A stretch of 64,000 bases of DNA from Aureococcus anophagefferens. Its lineage: Eukaryota; Sar; Pelagophyceae; Pelagomonadales; Pelagomonadaceae. A program made the translations under genes and the position numbers. The notes beneath the pieces are model-generated. The model searched no databases. It was not told the DNA's origin and saw nothing but the letters and a program-made list of their open reading frames with translations. The stretch lies in contig NW_008705562.1 in NCBI RefSeq assembly GCF_000186865.1, positions 2,706,821-2,770,820 of the forward strand, written 5' to 3'. Below, one piece after another: positions 1-9,546 of this stretch. Position 1 is the stretch's first letter; each line of letters begins with the position of its first letter.

Positions 1-3000
1 CCGAGCGCCGCCGCGTGGCCCTCGGCCGCGGCCTCGACCTCGGCCTCGTGGAAGGCGATGAGCTCGGCCTCGGTCCGCGCGAGCTCGGCGGCGTGCGCGT
101 CGACGCGGCTCGCGAGCTCCTCGCGGTGCCGCGCGGCCGCGTTCTTCGCGAGCGCCTCGTGCCGCGCGGCGTGGGCCGTCGCCGCGTCCGCGCTCCGCCG
201 CCGCTCCGCGGCCGCGGCGGTCGCGCCCGCGTCGTCGAGCGCCGCGGCGTGCGCCTCGCGGCGCGCGGCGACCTCGGCGTCGCGCGCCTCGCGCTGCGCG
301 GCGACCTCGGCGTCGTGCGCCTCGCGGAGCCGCGCCGCCTGGTCTTCGAGCGCCGCCGCGGTCGCGGACGCGGTGCGCGCGTCGTGCTCCTCGAGGAGCC
401 GCGACTCCTGGTCCAGCAGGGCCGCGTCGAGCGCCGCAACGTGCCGCGCGCGCTCCCGCGCGAGCGCGTTCTCGCCGTCGTCCAGGGCGCCCGCGACCGC
501 GGCCTCGCGGTCCGCGGCGAGCGCCGCCTTGACCTCCGCGAGCTCCGCGAGGTGGGACGCGCGCCGCGTCGACCGGTCCTCCGTGTGGTAGTCGACGACG
601 GCGTCGCGCTCGGCGACGTGGGCCGCCCGCTCCCGGGCGAGGAGCGCCTCGTGGTCCGCCGCCGTTTTTTCGAGCGCGGCCTCGTGCTCCGCGACGAGCG
701 CGGCCTCCGCGGACGAGTGCGCCTCCGCGCGCTCCGAGAGCAGCGCGCCGTGCTCGGCGGCCTTGATGGCGAGCGCGGCCTCGTGCTCGGCGAGCAACGC
801 GGCCGTGTTCGTCGCGTGCGCGTCCGTCAGCGCCGCGAGCGTCTCATCGTGCGCCGCGACCTTGGTCGAGAGCGCGGCCTCGTGCTCGGCGAGCAGCGCG
901 GCTTCCGCGGACGAGTGGGTCTCCGCCTGCTTGGACAGGACCTCGGTGTGCTCCGCGAGCTTCGTCGAGAGCTCGGCTTCGTGCCTGGCGATCAAAGCCG
1001 CCTCCGTGGTCGAGTGGGATGACGCCTGCTCCGAGAGCTCGCCCTGATGTTCGGCGACCTTCGTCAGGAGATCGGCCTCGTGCCGCGCGATCAACGCGGC
1101 CTCGCCCGTGGCGTGCGCCTCCGACAGCGCGGAGAGCGCGTCCGCGTGCTCCGCCACCTTCGTCGAGAGCTCCTCTTCGTGTCGCGCGACCAACGCGGCT
1201 TCCGTGGACGAGTGCGTCTCCGCCTGCTTCGATAGGAGGTCCGCGTGCTCGGCGACCTTCGTCGAGAGCTCCTCTTCGTGTCGCGCGACCAACGCGGCTT
1301 CCGTGGACGAGTGCGTCTCCGCTTGCTTGGACAAAGCGCCTTGGTGCTCGGCGACCTTCTTCGAGAGCGCGCCCTCGTGCTCGGCGATCAGCGCGGCCTC
1401 GCTCGTCGCGTGGGTCGTTTTCAGCGCCGACAGCGCCGCCTCGTGGTCCGCGGCCGTCGTCGAGCGCGCGGCCTCGTGCGCGGCGACCAGCGCCGCCTCC
1501 GTCGTCGCGTGCGTCTCCGTCAGCGCGGCGACCGCCTCCGCGTGCGCCGCGGCCTTCGCCGAGACCTCGGCCTCGCGCTCGGCGATCCACGCGGTCTCCG
1601 ACGACGAGAGTCGCGCCTCGTGCTCCGCGACCGTCGTCGACAGCGTGGCCTCGTGGCGCGCGGCGAGCGCGGCCTCGCTCGAGGCGTGGGTCTCCGCGAG
1701 CGCTGCCAGCGCCGCCTCGTGCTCGGCGACCGTCGCCGCGACGACGGCCTCGTGCTTGGACACGAGCGCGACGACCGCGGTCGAGTGGGTTTCCGTCTGC
1801 TCCGAGAGCGCCCGCGTGTGCTCGGCGACCGTCGTCGCGCGCTCGGCCTCGCGCCGGGCCTCCGACTCGGCGACGGCGGCCGCGTGCTTCCCCGAGAGCT
1901 CGTCGCGCGCCTCGGAGACGGCCGCCGCGTGCCGGGCGGCGAGGGCCTCGACGTCGGCCTCGTGCCGCGCGGCGAGGGACGCGCGCGTCGACGCGTGGGC
2001 CTCCGTCTCCCGGGACAGCGCCGCCTCGTGCCGCGCGACCGCGGCCTCGTGGTCGGCGACGAGCGCCGCGCGCGCGCCGTCGTGGCCCTCGCGGAGCGCC
2101 GACGCGCGCGCGTCGGCCTCCGAGAGCGCCGCCGCGTGGCCCTCGCGGAGCGCGGCGACGGCCGCCGCGTGGTCGTCCGCGGCCGCCGCGAGCGACGCCG
2201 CGTGGGCCTCCTCGCGCGTCGCGAGCTCGCCGGCGTGCCGCTCCGCGAGCGCCGCCGCGGGCGTCGCGGCCGCGCGGCGGACCTCCGCGAGCGCGTCCTC
2301 GTGCGAGCTCGCGCGGCGCCGGAGCTCCTCGCCGTGCGACGCCGCGAGGGACCGCAGCGCCTCCGCGTGCGCGGCCTCGGCCTCGAGCGCCGCCGCCCGC
2401 GTCTCGCGCAGCGACGCCTCGTGGGCCTCGCGCGTCGACGCCAGCGCCTTCGCGTGGGCCAGGTCCCGCGCCTCGAGCGCCTCCCCGTGCGCGGCGGCGA
2501 AGCCTTCGTCGTCGTCGGGCGCCTCGCGCTCCGCGAGGTCGTCGTCGTCGTCGTCGCCGGCCATCGTCGCCATCGGCGCGGCCGCGGCGGCGCCGTCGGG
2601 CGCCGCGGCCTCCCGGGGCCCCGCGTCGTCGGACTCGACGGACCCCGCGCGCTTGCGGTCCTCCTCGAGCGCCGCGAGCCAGCGCTCGACCTTCGCGAGG
2701 TCCGGGTCGCGCCCCCCGACGGCGCGGAGCTCGCGCTCGCGCGCCTCGAGGGCCGCGACGAGGTCCGCGATGGCGACGCCCGTGTCGATCATGCCCCGGA
2801 TGGCCTTGGGCGGCGCGCCGAGGCGCTCCTCGAGCTCGCGGAGCCGGCTCTCGACCAAATTCGCGGCGACGTCCGCGCTCACGCGCACGGACGCGCGCCG
2901 CGCGGCCTCCTTCTCCTCGCCGGCCTCGACGGCCCGGCGCCAGCGGTGCTCCAGGGGCCCCGCGGGCCGCGGCTCCGCCTCGGGCGCGCCGAAGAAGAAG

Positions 3001-4112
3001 GACGACGCGCGCCGCATCGCCCGCGCGACGCGCGTCTCCCCGGGCACCGCGTCGGCGTCCTCCTCGGACGGCCGCGCGATGTCCTCCTCGGCCCGCGCGG
3101 CCGCGGCGCGGTGGGGCAGGGAGCTCTCGAAGGGGCCCTCGTCGACGTAGGAGTCGAGCGTCATGACCGGCGCCGGCGGCTCGCAGACGTCGTTCTCGAG
3201 CGGGTGGCTCTCGTGCGTTTGTTCCGCCGCCGGCGGCGGCGCGTCTTCCTCGGGGGGCGGGGCGGACTGCGCGGGCGCCTCGTCGTCGCCCGCCGTCGTC
3301 GTCGGCGCGGCGGCCGCCGTCTCCTCCGCCGGCTCGCCGTCCGGCGCGAGCGCGAGCTCCGCGACGTCGAGAGGCGTCGGCGCCGGCGGCGGCGGCGCCT
3401 CGTCCTCGGGCGGGGCGCTTTCGGCGAGCCCGTCGTCCTCGTCGCCGGCGATCATCGCGAGAGGCGGCGGCGGCGCCTCCTCGGGAATAGCGGCCTCGTC
3501 CTCCGTCGGCGCCGCCTCCGGCGGGGCGGCCTCGGCGGGCGTCTCGTCGCCGGCGGTCTCGGCCTCCGCGGAACGTTCGCGCGGCCCCTCGTCGTCCGCC
3601 GCGGCCTTGCGCGGCGGCGGCGGCGGCGGCTCCGCGGCGGAGAGCTGGTCCGTCGAGCTCCGGGGCGCGTCGGACCTGGGCGACGGCGGCGCCTGCCGCC
3701 CGACCTCCCGGAGGCGGCGCTCGCCGATGGACGGCGGCGAGTCGGCGAAGCGGCCGTAGCGCCACTTCGCGTGCGCGTCGAGCTGGACGGCGTCGGCGAA
3801 GTCGCGCGCGGGCGCCGCCCGCCCGGGCATCTCGGGCCCGCTGCCGCACCGCGGCGTGACGCGCGTCGGCGTCGCGGGCGGGGACAGGCGCTCGAGCTTG
3901 TCGCCCTCGAGGGTCGAGCCGCTAATCACGGCGTCCCAGAGGTCGGCGGGCGGCGGCTTGGCCTCGAACTCGACGGGCTCCCGCGAGCTCCCCCGGCTCC
4001 GGATCTGGCGGTCCCGCTCCTTGGAGACGTCGGAACAGCAGAAGCAGTCGAGGCCGCTCAGAGGCTGCTGCCGCGGCTGCGGGGGCAGCCGCTCGTCGGG
4101 ATAGACGCTCAT
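1..4112 (-). CDS. Giant hendecad coiled-coil protein (3' end outside window)
   Basis: I do not recognise this gene. The minus-strand frame opens at the ATG at 4112 (MSVYPDERLPPQPRQQPLSG) and stays open to the window edge, about 1370 codons, so the C-terminus is missing. Residues 1-480 are low-complexity, rich in Pro, Ala and acidic residues, with an early Cys cluster (CFCCSD). From about residue 480 onward the chain is almost continuous helix. Its central part is built from 11-residue units that nearly always end in His, for example STEAALVARH, then EEELSTKVAEH, then ADLLSKQAETH. Three units make a 33-residue (99 bp) super-repeat. No stop or intron signal is visible. A structural or scaffold role is likely by inference only. 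Other frames of this region are open merely because of base composition; only this frame gives a heptad/hendecad protein. It is divergent from the dehydrogenase gene, with a 187 bp shared upstream region. Confidence 0.75.
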   Translation of the reverse strand, partial: MSVYPDERLPPQPRQQPLSGLDCFCCSDVSKERDRQIRSRGSSREPVEFEAKPPPADLWDAVISGSTLEGDKLERLSPPATPTRVTPRCGSGPEMPGRAAPARDFADAVQLDAHAKWRYGRFADSPPSIGERRLREVGRQAPPSPRSDAPRSSTDQLSAAEPPPPPPRKAAADDEGPRERSAEAETAGDETPAEAAPPEAAPTEDEAAIPEEAPPPPLAMIAGDEDDGLAESAPPEDEAPPPPAPTPLDVAELALAPDGEPAEETAAAAPTTTAGDDEAPAQSAPPPEEDAPPPAAEQTHESHPLENDVCEPPAPVMTLDSYVDEGPFESSLPHRAAAARAEEDIARPSEEDADAVPGETRVARAMRRASSFFFGAPEAEPRPAGPLEHRWRRAVEAGEEKEAARRASVRVSADVAANLVESRLRELEERLGAPPKAIRGMIDTGVAIADLVAALEARERELRAVGGRDPDLAKVERWLAALEEDRKRAGSVESDDAGPREAAAPDGAAAAAPMATMAGDDDDDDLAEREAPDDDEGFAAAHGEALEARDLAHAKALASTREAHEASLRETRAAALEAEAAHAEALRSLAASHGEELRRRASSHEDALAEVRRAAATPAAALAERHAGELATREEAHAASLAAAADDHAAAVAALREGHAAALSEADARASALREGHDGARAALVADHEAAVARHEAALSRETEAHASTRASLAARHEADVEALAARHAAAVSEARDELSGKHAAAVAESEARREAERATTVAEHTRALSEQTETHSTAVVALVSKHEAVVAATVAEHEAALAALAETHASSEAALAARHEATLSTTVAEHEARLSSSETAWIAEREAEVSAKAAAHAEAVAALTETHATTEAALVAAHEAARSTTAADHEAALSALKTTHATSEAALIAEHEGALSKKVAEHQGALSKQAETHSSTEAALVARHEEELSTKVAEHADLLSKQAETHSSTEAALVARHEEELSTKVAEHADALSALSEAHATGEAALIARHEADLLTKVAEHQGELSEQASSHSTTEAALIARHEAELSTKLAEHTEVLSKQAETHSSAEAALLAEHEAALSTKVAAHDETLAALTDAHATNTAALLAEHEAALAIKAAEHGALLSERAEAHSSAEAALVAEHEAALEKTAADHEALLARERAAHVAERDAVVDYHTEDRSTRRASHLAELAEVKAALAADREAAVAGALDDGENALARERARHVAALDAALLDQESRLLEEHDARTASATAAALEDQAARLREAHDAEVAAQREARDAEVAARREAHAAALDDAGATAAAAERRRSADAATAHAARHEALAKNAAARHREELASRVDAHAAELARTEAELIAFHEAEVEAAAEGHAAAL
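1158..1355. repeat. 99-bp tandem repeat within the coiled-coil gene
   Basis: Two near-identical 99 bp copies (from 1158 and 1257) lie inside a longer run of diverged copies. Each encodes 33 residues, three 11-residue units. The near identity of these two copies suggests recent unequal exchange, while the flanking copies are older. Confidence 0.8.
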
Positions 4113-4299
4113 GGCTGCTGCCCCAGGTCGGGCCCAGCCGCTCGATTATTCGCGGCAACCGGGGGTTATTGATTCTTGAAGGCCTTGTTGACGCTCGCTC
4201 TCTGCCACAGTGAGCGTATGCTCTCTTGCCATCGAACCAAGTAACTGCGCATACGCTGCCACCGGCGCAAACTCGAGCGCAGCACCATACAACAACGAG
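4113..4299. promoter_or_regulatory. Divergent intergenic region
   Basis: This 187 bp stretch separates the starts of two divergent genes and must hold both promoters. It is less GC-rich than the flanking genes. It contains a TTGAA at 4176-4180, a motif that recurs upstream of many starts in this window. No TATA box is obvious. Confidence 0.45.
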
Positions 4300-6211
4300 A
4301 TGCGCGTCGTCATCACCGGCGGCGCGGGCTTCCTGGGCCAGTCGCTGGCGCGCAGCCTCGTGCGCCGCGGCGCGCTGCTCACGCACCGGCACGACGGCGA
4401 GGAGTCGACGGCGAAGATCCAGAGCATCGTGCTCGCCGACGTGCATCGGCCCGAGCTCCTCGACGGCGCGGGAGGCGTCGCGACGTCCGTCGCCGTCGGC
4501 GACGTCGCGGACCGCGCGTTCTGCGACGCGTTGGTCGGCGACGGCGCGGGGCCGCTGTCCGTCTTCCACCTCGGCGCGGTCATGTCCGGCCAGGGCGAGG
4601 CGGACTTCGACCTGTGCCTGGCGACGAATTTGGCGGGCACGATGCACATGCTCGAGGCCGCGCGCCGGAGCGGCGCGCCGCGGCCGCGCTTCGTCTACGC
4701 GTCCGCGGGCGCGACGCTCGGCGCGGGCGCGCCGACGGACTGGGTCGCGAGCGACGGCGAGGTGTCCGACGCGACGCGCGCGACGCCGCACACGACCTAC
4801 GGCATGACCAAGGCCTGCGGCGAACTGCTGCTCGCGGACTACTCGCGCCGGGGCTTCGTCGACGGCCGCGGCGTGCGCCTGCCGTCCGTGGTCGTCCGCG
4901 CGGGCGCGCCGAACGCGGCGACGACGGGCGTCTACAGCGGCGTCGTCCGCGAGACGCTCGCGGGCGTCGACACGGCGAGCCCCATCGCCGGCGGCGTCAA
5001 GCACGCCGTCGCGGGCGCGCGGAGCGCCGTCGCGTCGCTCGTCGCCGCGCACGACGCGCCCGCGGCGACGGCGGACGCGGTGCTCGGCTACGACCGCACG
5101 GTCTTCCTGCGGTCGACGGCCGTGTCCATCGACGAGCTCGTCGCCGCGGTGCGGCGCAACGTCGACCCGGCGTCCGCGGGCGAGCTCGGCCGCGTCACCT
5201 TCGCCGTCGACGACGCGCTGTCGGCCGCCGTCGGCAGCTTCCCCGTGCGCGTCGACGCGGCGCGCGCCGAGAAGCTCGGCTTCCCCGCGCCCGGGAGCGC
5301 CGACGACCTCGTGCGGGAGTACATGGAGGACTTTCCGGAAGCTCTCGCGGCGGGCGTCGCGCCCGCGCCCGCGGCACCGCCGGCGCCACTGGTCCCCGCG
5401 GACGCGCGGCGCGTCGCGCTCGTCACGGGCGGCGGCAGCGGCATCGGCCGCGCCGTCGCGGTCCGACTGGCCGCGGGCGGCTGGACGGACGCCGCGCCCG
5501 TGGTCGTCGTCGCGGGCCGGCGCCGCGCGCCCCTCGAGGAGACCGCGGCGCTGGCGGAGGCGGCGCACCCGGGCTGCGCCGTCGTCGTCGCGCCCGCGGA
5601 CCTCACGGACCCGAAGGACGTGGAGCGGCTCTTCGCGGAGCTCCCCCGCTGCGACCTGCTCTTCAACAACGCGGGCGTCAACGTGCCGCCGACGTCCGTC
5701 GAGGACATGTCCCTCGACGCCTGGCGCTACGTCGTCGGCACGAACGTCGACGCCGCGTTCCACGCGACGATTCCCGCGTCTCTTTTCGCGCGCGCGGAAC
5801 TCGACGACGCTTTCGTAGGTCGCGCGCGAGGCCTTCCGGCTCATGAAGGGCCACGGCGGCGGGCGCATCGTCAACAACGGCTCCGTGTCCGCGCAGACGC
5901 CGCGGCCCGGGTCGTGCGCGTACACGGCGTCGAAGCACGCCGTCTCCGGCCTCACCAAGTCCCTCGCGCTCGACGGCCGGGCCCACGGGATCGCCTGCGG
6001 CCAGATCGACTACGGCAACGTCGTCTCGCCCCTCTCCGCGGCCATGGCCACGGGCATGCCCCAGGCCGACGGCTCCGACCGGCCCGAGCCCCGCATGGGC
6101 ACCGACGACGCCGCGGACGCCGTCTTCTACATGGCGCAGCTGCCCCTCTCCGCCAACGTCCTCAACATGACCGTCATGGCGACGAACATGCCCCTCGTCG
6201 GGCGCGGATAA
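4300..6211 (+). CDS. Fused DenD-like dehydrogenase and classical SDR
   Basis: Two NAD(P)-dependent short-chain dehydrogenase modules in one 618-residue chain. Residues 1-360 resemble D-erythronate dehydrogenase (DenD, extended SDR): GGAGFLG at 7-13, active-site Tyr167/Lys171 in TTYGMTK, and the family segment ADYSRRGFVDGR. Residues 370-618 are a classical SDR: TGGGSGIG, NNAG, then NGSVSAQ and YTASK with Tyr523/Lys527, followed by GQIDYGN. The coding sequence is joined from 4300-5763 and 5819-6211. The 55 bp intron starts with GC and ends with TAG, and its removal restores the helix GTNVDAAFHVAREAFRLMK. The ATG at 4300 directly precedes the Rossmann strand; upstream in-frame codons lack an ATG. 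Both catalytic sets look intact, so a bifunctional oxidoreductase acting on a sugar acid or related polyol is likely. The substrate is unknown. Confidence 0.8.
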
Positions 6212-6453
6212 TGCTCGCGTGGGAAGCTTGGGGCAACGTCGCTTCAAGCTTGATGCGAAGCGAGGTCGACGCCGTGACGCGGCATCCACTGCAAGTTGAA
6301 GATGCTTGAACTCGTCAACGACGAGCGTTGAGTCGGAGCACTCTCAGCCGCAAGCTCACGCTTTGCACGCGTCGCCGCAGCACTTGACCTCGCCGTCGAG
6401 CTGTGTCATCGGGCCTGACCCGTCACCCGCGAGTCTCCCAGCGCCCCGCGCCG

Positions 6454-7260
6454 ATGTTCTTCTTCGTCACGGGCGCCTACGGCGCCGCGGCGCTCATGTC
6501 GCTGCTGTCGTTTGCGGGCGCGGTGACCTACAGCGCCTTCGGCGCGCTCTTCCCGAAGCGGCCCGTGAGCTCGTTCCTCGACTACACGTGCCTGACCGTC
6601 GCCGCGGCGGCGATGATCGGCGACGCGTGCCTGCACATGATCCCCGAGACGTTCGAGGGCGCGGACGCGGCGCGCGCGGAGACGTACGGCCTGCTCCTCA
6701 TCGCGGGCGTCGTCGCGGTGCTGGCCTTCGAGGGCCTCTGCGACGCGCTGCGGGGCGCCGACGCGACGATCCGGCCCTTCGGGGTGGCGAACTTGCTCGT
6801 CGAGGGCCTGCACAACTTCGCGGACGGCATGGCGCTCGGCGTCGCGTGGCGCCTGTCGCCCGAGGCCGGCGCGGCGACCACGGTCGCCGTCGCGGTCCAC
6901 GAGCTGCCCCAGGAGCTCGGCGACTTCGCCGTGCTCAAGCGCGCGGGCTTCTCCGTGCCGGGGCTCCTCGCGGCCAACTTCCTCGCGTCGCTGACGTGCT
7001 TCGGCGGCGTCGCGTTCGCGGCCGCGCCGCTCGTCGTCGAGCGCGAGGACGAGCTCGTCGCCTTCACGGCGGGCACCTTCCTCGCCCTCAGCCTCTACTC
7101 CCTCGCGCCCCAGGCCCTCGAGACGCTCCGCGACATCCGGGGGACCGCGGCGCGGTCCCTCGCGTCCGCGTGGTGCCTGCTCCTCGTCGCGAGCGTCGTC
7201 CGGTTCCTCCTCTTCATCACCGAGCTCGAGTCCGCCGTGCCGGCCCACACCGAGCTCTAG
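6454..7260 (+). CDS. ZIP-family metal transporter (SLC39-like)
   Basis: A 268-residue membrane protein that should move zinc or another divalent metal into the cytosol. The two signature helices are clear: HNFADG (His120) in the presumed fourth helix, and HELPQELGDFAVL (His149) in the fifth, the HExPxExGD motif of the LIV-1/GufA-type ZIPs. About eight hydrophobic segments are visible. There is no long histidine-rich loop, so it is a compact ZIP. The start is the first ATG in frame, just before the hydrophobic segment FFFVTGAYGAAALMSLLSF; the upstream frame offers only GTG. Intronless. Two TTGAA motifs lie about 150 bp upstream of the start. Confidence 0.88.
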   Translation: MFFFVTGAYGAAALMSLLSFAGAVTYSAFGALFPKRPVSSFLDYTCLTVAAAAMIGDACLHMIPETFEGADAARAETYGLLLIAGVVAVLAFEGLCDALRGADATIRPFGVANLLVEGLHNFADGMALGVAWRLSPEAGAATTVAVAVHELPQELGDFAVLKRAGFSVPGLLAANFLASLTCFGGVAFAAAPLVVEREDELVAFTAGTFLALSLYSLAPQALETLRDIRGTAARSLASAWCLLLVASVVRFLLFITELESAVPAHTEL

Positions 7261-7574
7261 TGGGCTCTCGTCCGGCGTTTAAGACGCGCATTTTGTCGCT
7301 AGTGCTGTGGCGCGCGCGTCTGGCGCTTCCTTTCGGACGTTCTCTCGCGTCATGTTGGGGAGGCGCACGGCGCGCGCCCCGACCAATACCCGAGTGCCTT
7401 ACTTCGTCGCGTCGAAGCACACCTAGTAGTCTCGCTTCAAGCATATTCAACAAGCGTTCAATTTGCTTTCAATGACGAATTCACAGAGTTTCAAACAGGG
7501 CATGCCCCGCGCGCCCGTGCTCTCCCACTGAAAACTAGCCGCCAAAGCTTGCCAAAAGGGCTAGAGAAAAAAAA
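7261..7574. other. Intergenic region of 314 bp
   Basis: Between the ZIP gene and the Tudor-like gene. The second half is AT-richer and carries at least three TTCAA motifs (7436-7440, 7446-7450, 7457-7461). An A-run immediately precedes the next ATG. No coding frame or repeat is seen. Confidence 0.6.
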
Positions 7575-8071
7575 ATGATGCAGCGCTCCCACACGATCAC
7601 GCCCCAGGCGTCCGCCGAGCGCGCGCGCCCGGCGACGCTCGAGGACTGCGTCGCGGGCCTGGCCTGCGAGATGCAGTTCGACGGCGTCTGGCACGGCGGC
7701 GCCATCAAGTCGGCGCGCGACGTCGAGGGCGGGCGGCGCCAGGTCAGCTTCGCCTACCGGCGCCACAAGGGCGTGCAGCAGGACCTCGTGCTGCCCGACG
7801 ACCTCGACGTGCTCCGCGTCCCGACGGCGGCCGGCGCCGCGAAGCGGCCGCGCGGCGCCGCGGCGCCGGCGCCGCGCAAGAAGCCGCGCGTCGCCGTCGG
7901 CACCGTCGTCGAGAAGGCCTTCAAGGCCGTGAGCGCGACGCGGAAGTTCCGCGGCGCCGTCGTCGGGCCCGCCGCGAAGCGGAGCGGATCGCGGCGGTGG
8001 CGCGTGCGCTACGACGCCGACGGCTACGTCGAGACGCTCACGGAGGCGGCGATCCTCAAGCTCGCGCCGGC

Positions 8072-8111
<40 letters not shown>

Positions 8112-8543
8112 TGCTACTCGGAGCCCGAGGCCGAGGGCTCGGACATGGGCTCGGTGTGCGCCGAGGAGCCCGACGCGCTCGACGCGGCGCAGGAGGCGGC
8201 GTCGCCGGCGCCCGCGGCGGAGGCGCCGGCGCCCGAGCCGGCGCCCGCGTCGCCGCGCGCCGAACCGCCCGGAGAGGCGCGGCGGCGCCTGACGACGGCC
8301 GCGCGCGAGCCGTCGACGCCGCGCGACGCCGCCGCGGCCAAGGCGACGAGCTGCTCGCCCCTCGACATCATCCGCGTCTCCACGGAGATCGCCGCGCTGT
8401 CGCCCGCGGCCGGCGACGACGGCATCGCCGTCGCCCAGCTCAAGAGCCGCCTCGCGTCGCTCCCGGATTTCGACGCGGTCCTCAAGGAGCTCGAGCGCAG
8501 CGAGAAGGTCATGTGCGACCAGGACCGCATCTACCCCATCTGA
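7575..8543 (+). CDS. Tudor-like protein with MCM-type C-terminal winged helix
   Basis: A 322-residue, probably nuclear protein. Residues 25-83 and 112-165 look like two Tudor/SH3-like barrels (GVWHGGAIKSARDVEGGRRQ; then FRGAVVGPAAKR with RRWRVRYDADGYVETL), the type that reads modified histone tails. An Asp-only run from a GAC microsatellite follows (about residues 168-179), then a Pro/Ala/Glu-rich linker. The last 60 residues (SPLDIIRVSTEIAALSPA to KVMCDQDRIYPI) resemble the winged helix that ends MCM3-type replicative helicase subunits; no ATPase domain is present. The start is the first of two adjacent ATGs. A link between chromatin and replication is inference. Confidence 0.65.
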
Positions 8544-8601
8544 GGGTCGGCGCTTCGCGAACTACCCATGTATGTAAAGGCACGCGGTGTTTACTGCTCT
8601 G

Positions 8602-9546
8602 TCACGGTGTAGGAGGTTCCTCGTCGACTGGGACCCAGCGGCCGTCGACTCGGACCCAGTTGGCGCGGCCAGCGTCTTCGAGCCGACGCGCCTGTTCCGC
8701 GCCTGTTTCGAAGCGTCCATGACGCGCCAGTTCATCAACACGGTTCCAGGGGGCGTCCCGAGGGCCTCCCGGTCGCTGTGAGCCCACCTTCTCAAACCAT
8801 GTCGCGGCGTAGCGGTCGAGATGTTCCTCGAGGGTCAGACCCGATGGCACGGCTGTACGGTGGAAGGCGGGCTCTGGGCCGAGCTGGGATGCAATCCTAC
8901 TGCCGTGGAGTGCTCCGCAGTGGCGCAGGATCTCAGTGGTAGGATGATCGGTCCCCAGAAACGTAATAGCCCAGTCCAATGGAGTATCTGCATTGTTACC
9001 TTCTTTGTTCACGTCAATGCCAGGGACTGATAGAAGCAATTTGAGCATTTTAATCTCATGATCCCAAGGCAGGTCGGATGCACCACAGCCCAAAGCAAAG
9101 TGTAGCGGCGTACGTCCCATCGTAGGACAGCCCGCGTTGATGATTTTGGATGCGTCGGGGCACGATACGAGCAAGGCGAGCATGTCGAGATCCGCGCTAA
9201 GACATGTGTGATGAAGCGCGGTCCAGCCTTTAATGGTGAAATCGAAGTTGTATTTCCCCGAAGCAATGATCGCGCGCACTCGCTTAATGTTGCGATCATG
9301 CTTTTTCAAGCTTCGCGCACCGTACGCCATCTCCAGCCGGCCAATCACGAGGACGCCACCGTTGTCGTACTTCTTTTGCTCCTTCTTTAAGCTCTCGATC
9401 ACGCTCAAGCGGAGGTCTTTCAGATCGCGCTGGCACAACGAAATGGCGAGCTCAGCTGACTCGTCTAACAGAAGGAAGGGCACCAGGTGCGCCGCGACGC
9501 TCGGAACGAGAGCGCTTAGCGGCGAGCCGCGAGCCGCCTGGGCCAT
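8602..9546 (-). CDS. Ankyrin-repeat protein in a low-GC island
   Basis: A 314-residue, apparently intronless ankyrin protein. Repeats are visible as KGWTALHHTCLSADLDMLAL, MGRTPLHFALGCGAS with KMLKLLLSVPGIDVN, and NADTPLDWAITF. The N-terminus has the segment LVPSVAAHLVPFLL, comparable to the C-terminal AAHLASFLW of the other ankyrin gene at 47134. The C-terminal 90 residues are polar and rich in Arg and Trp. The start is the ATG at 9546 before MAQAARGSPLSALVPS. Much of the coding sequence is near 45-50% GC, estimated by eye on sampled lines, against about 70% or more in neighbours. This points to a distinct origin or family expansion. Partner unknown. Confidence 0.75.
   Translation of the reverse strand: MAQAARGSPLSALVPSVAAHLVPFLLLDESAELAISLCQRDLKDLRLSVIESLKKEQKKYDNGGVLVIGRLEMAYGARSLKKHDRNIKRVRAIIASGKYNFDFTIKGWTALHHTCLSADLDMLALLVSCPDASKIINAGCPTMGRTPLHFALGCGASDLPWDHEIKMLKLLLSVPGIDVNKEGNNADTPLDWAITFLGTDHPTTEILRHCGALHGSRIASQLGPEPAFHRTAVPSGLTLEEHLDRYAATWFEKVGSQRPGGPRDAPWNRVDELARHGRFETGAEQARRLEDAGRANWVRVDGRWVPVDEEPPTP

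Noticed and set aside
844..3849. A 1001-codon minus-strand frame rich in Arg/Gly/Ala, and Ser/Ala-rich plus-strand frames across 58-3150
   Set aside because: These are alternative frames of the coiled-coil gene, open only because high GC makes stops rare. They show biased low-complexity composition and no protein features.
4210..4299. Upstream extensions starting at GTG or TTG for several genes (for example at 4210, 6403, 33953 and 60971)
   Set aside because: The codons are not ATG, and the added residues are not family-like. The first in-frame ATG was used instead.
5764..5842. Frameshift or pseudogene in the fused dehydrogenase
   Set aside because: A 55 bp GC-AG intron explains the frame change and restores a conserved SDR helix, so the gene is probably intact.
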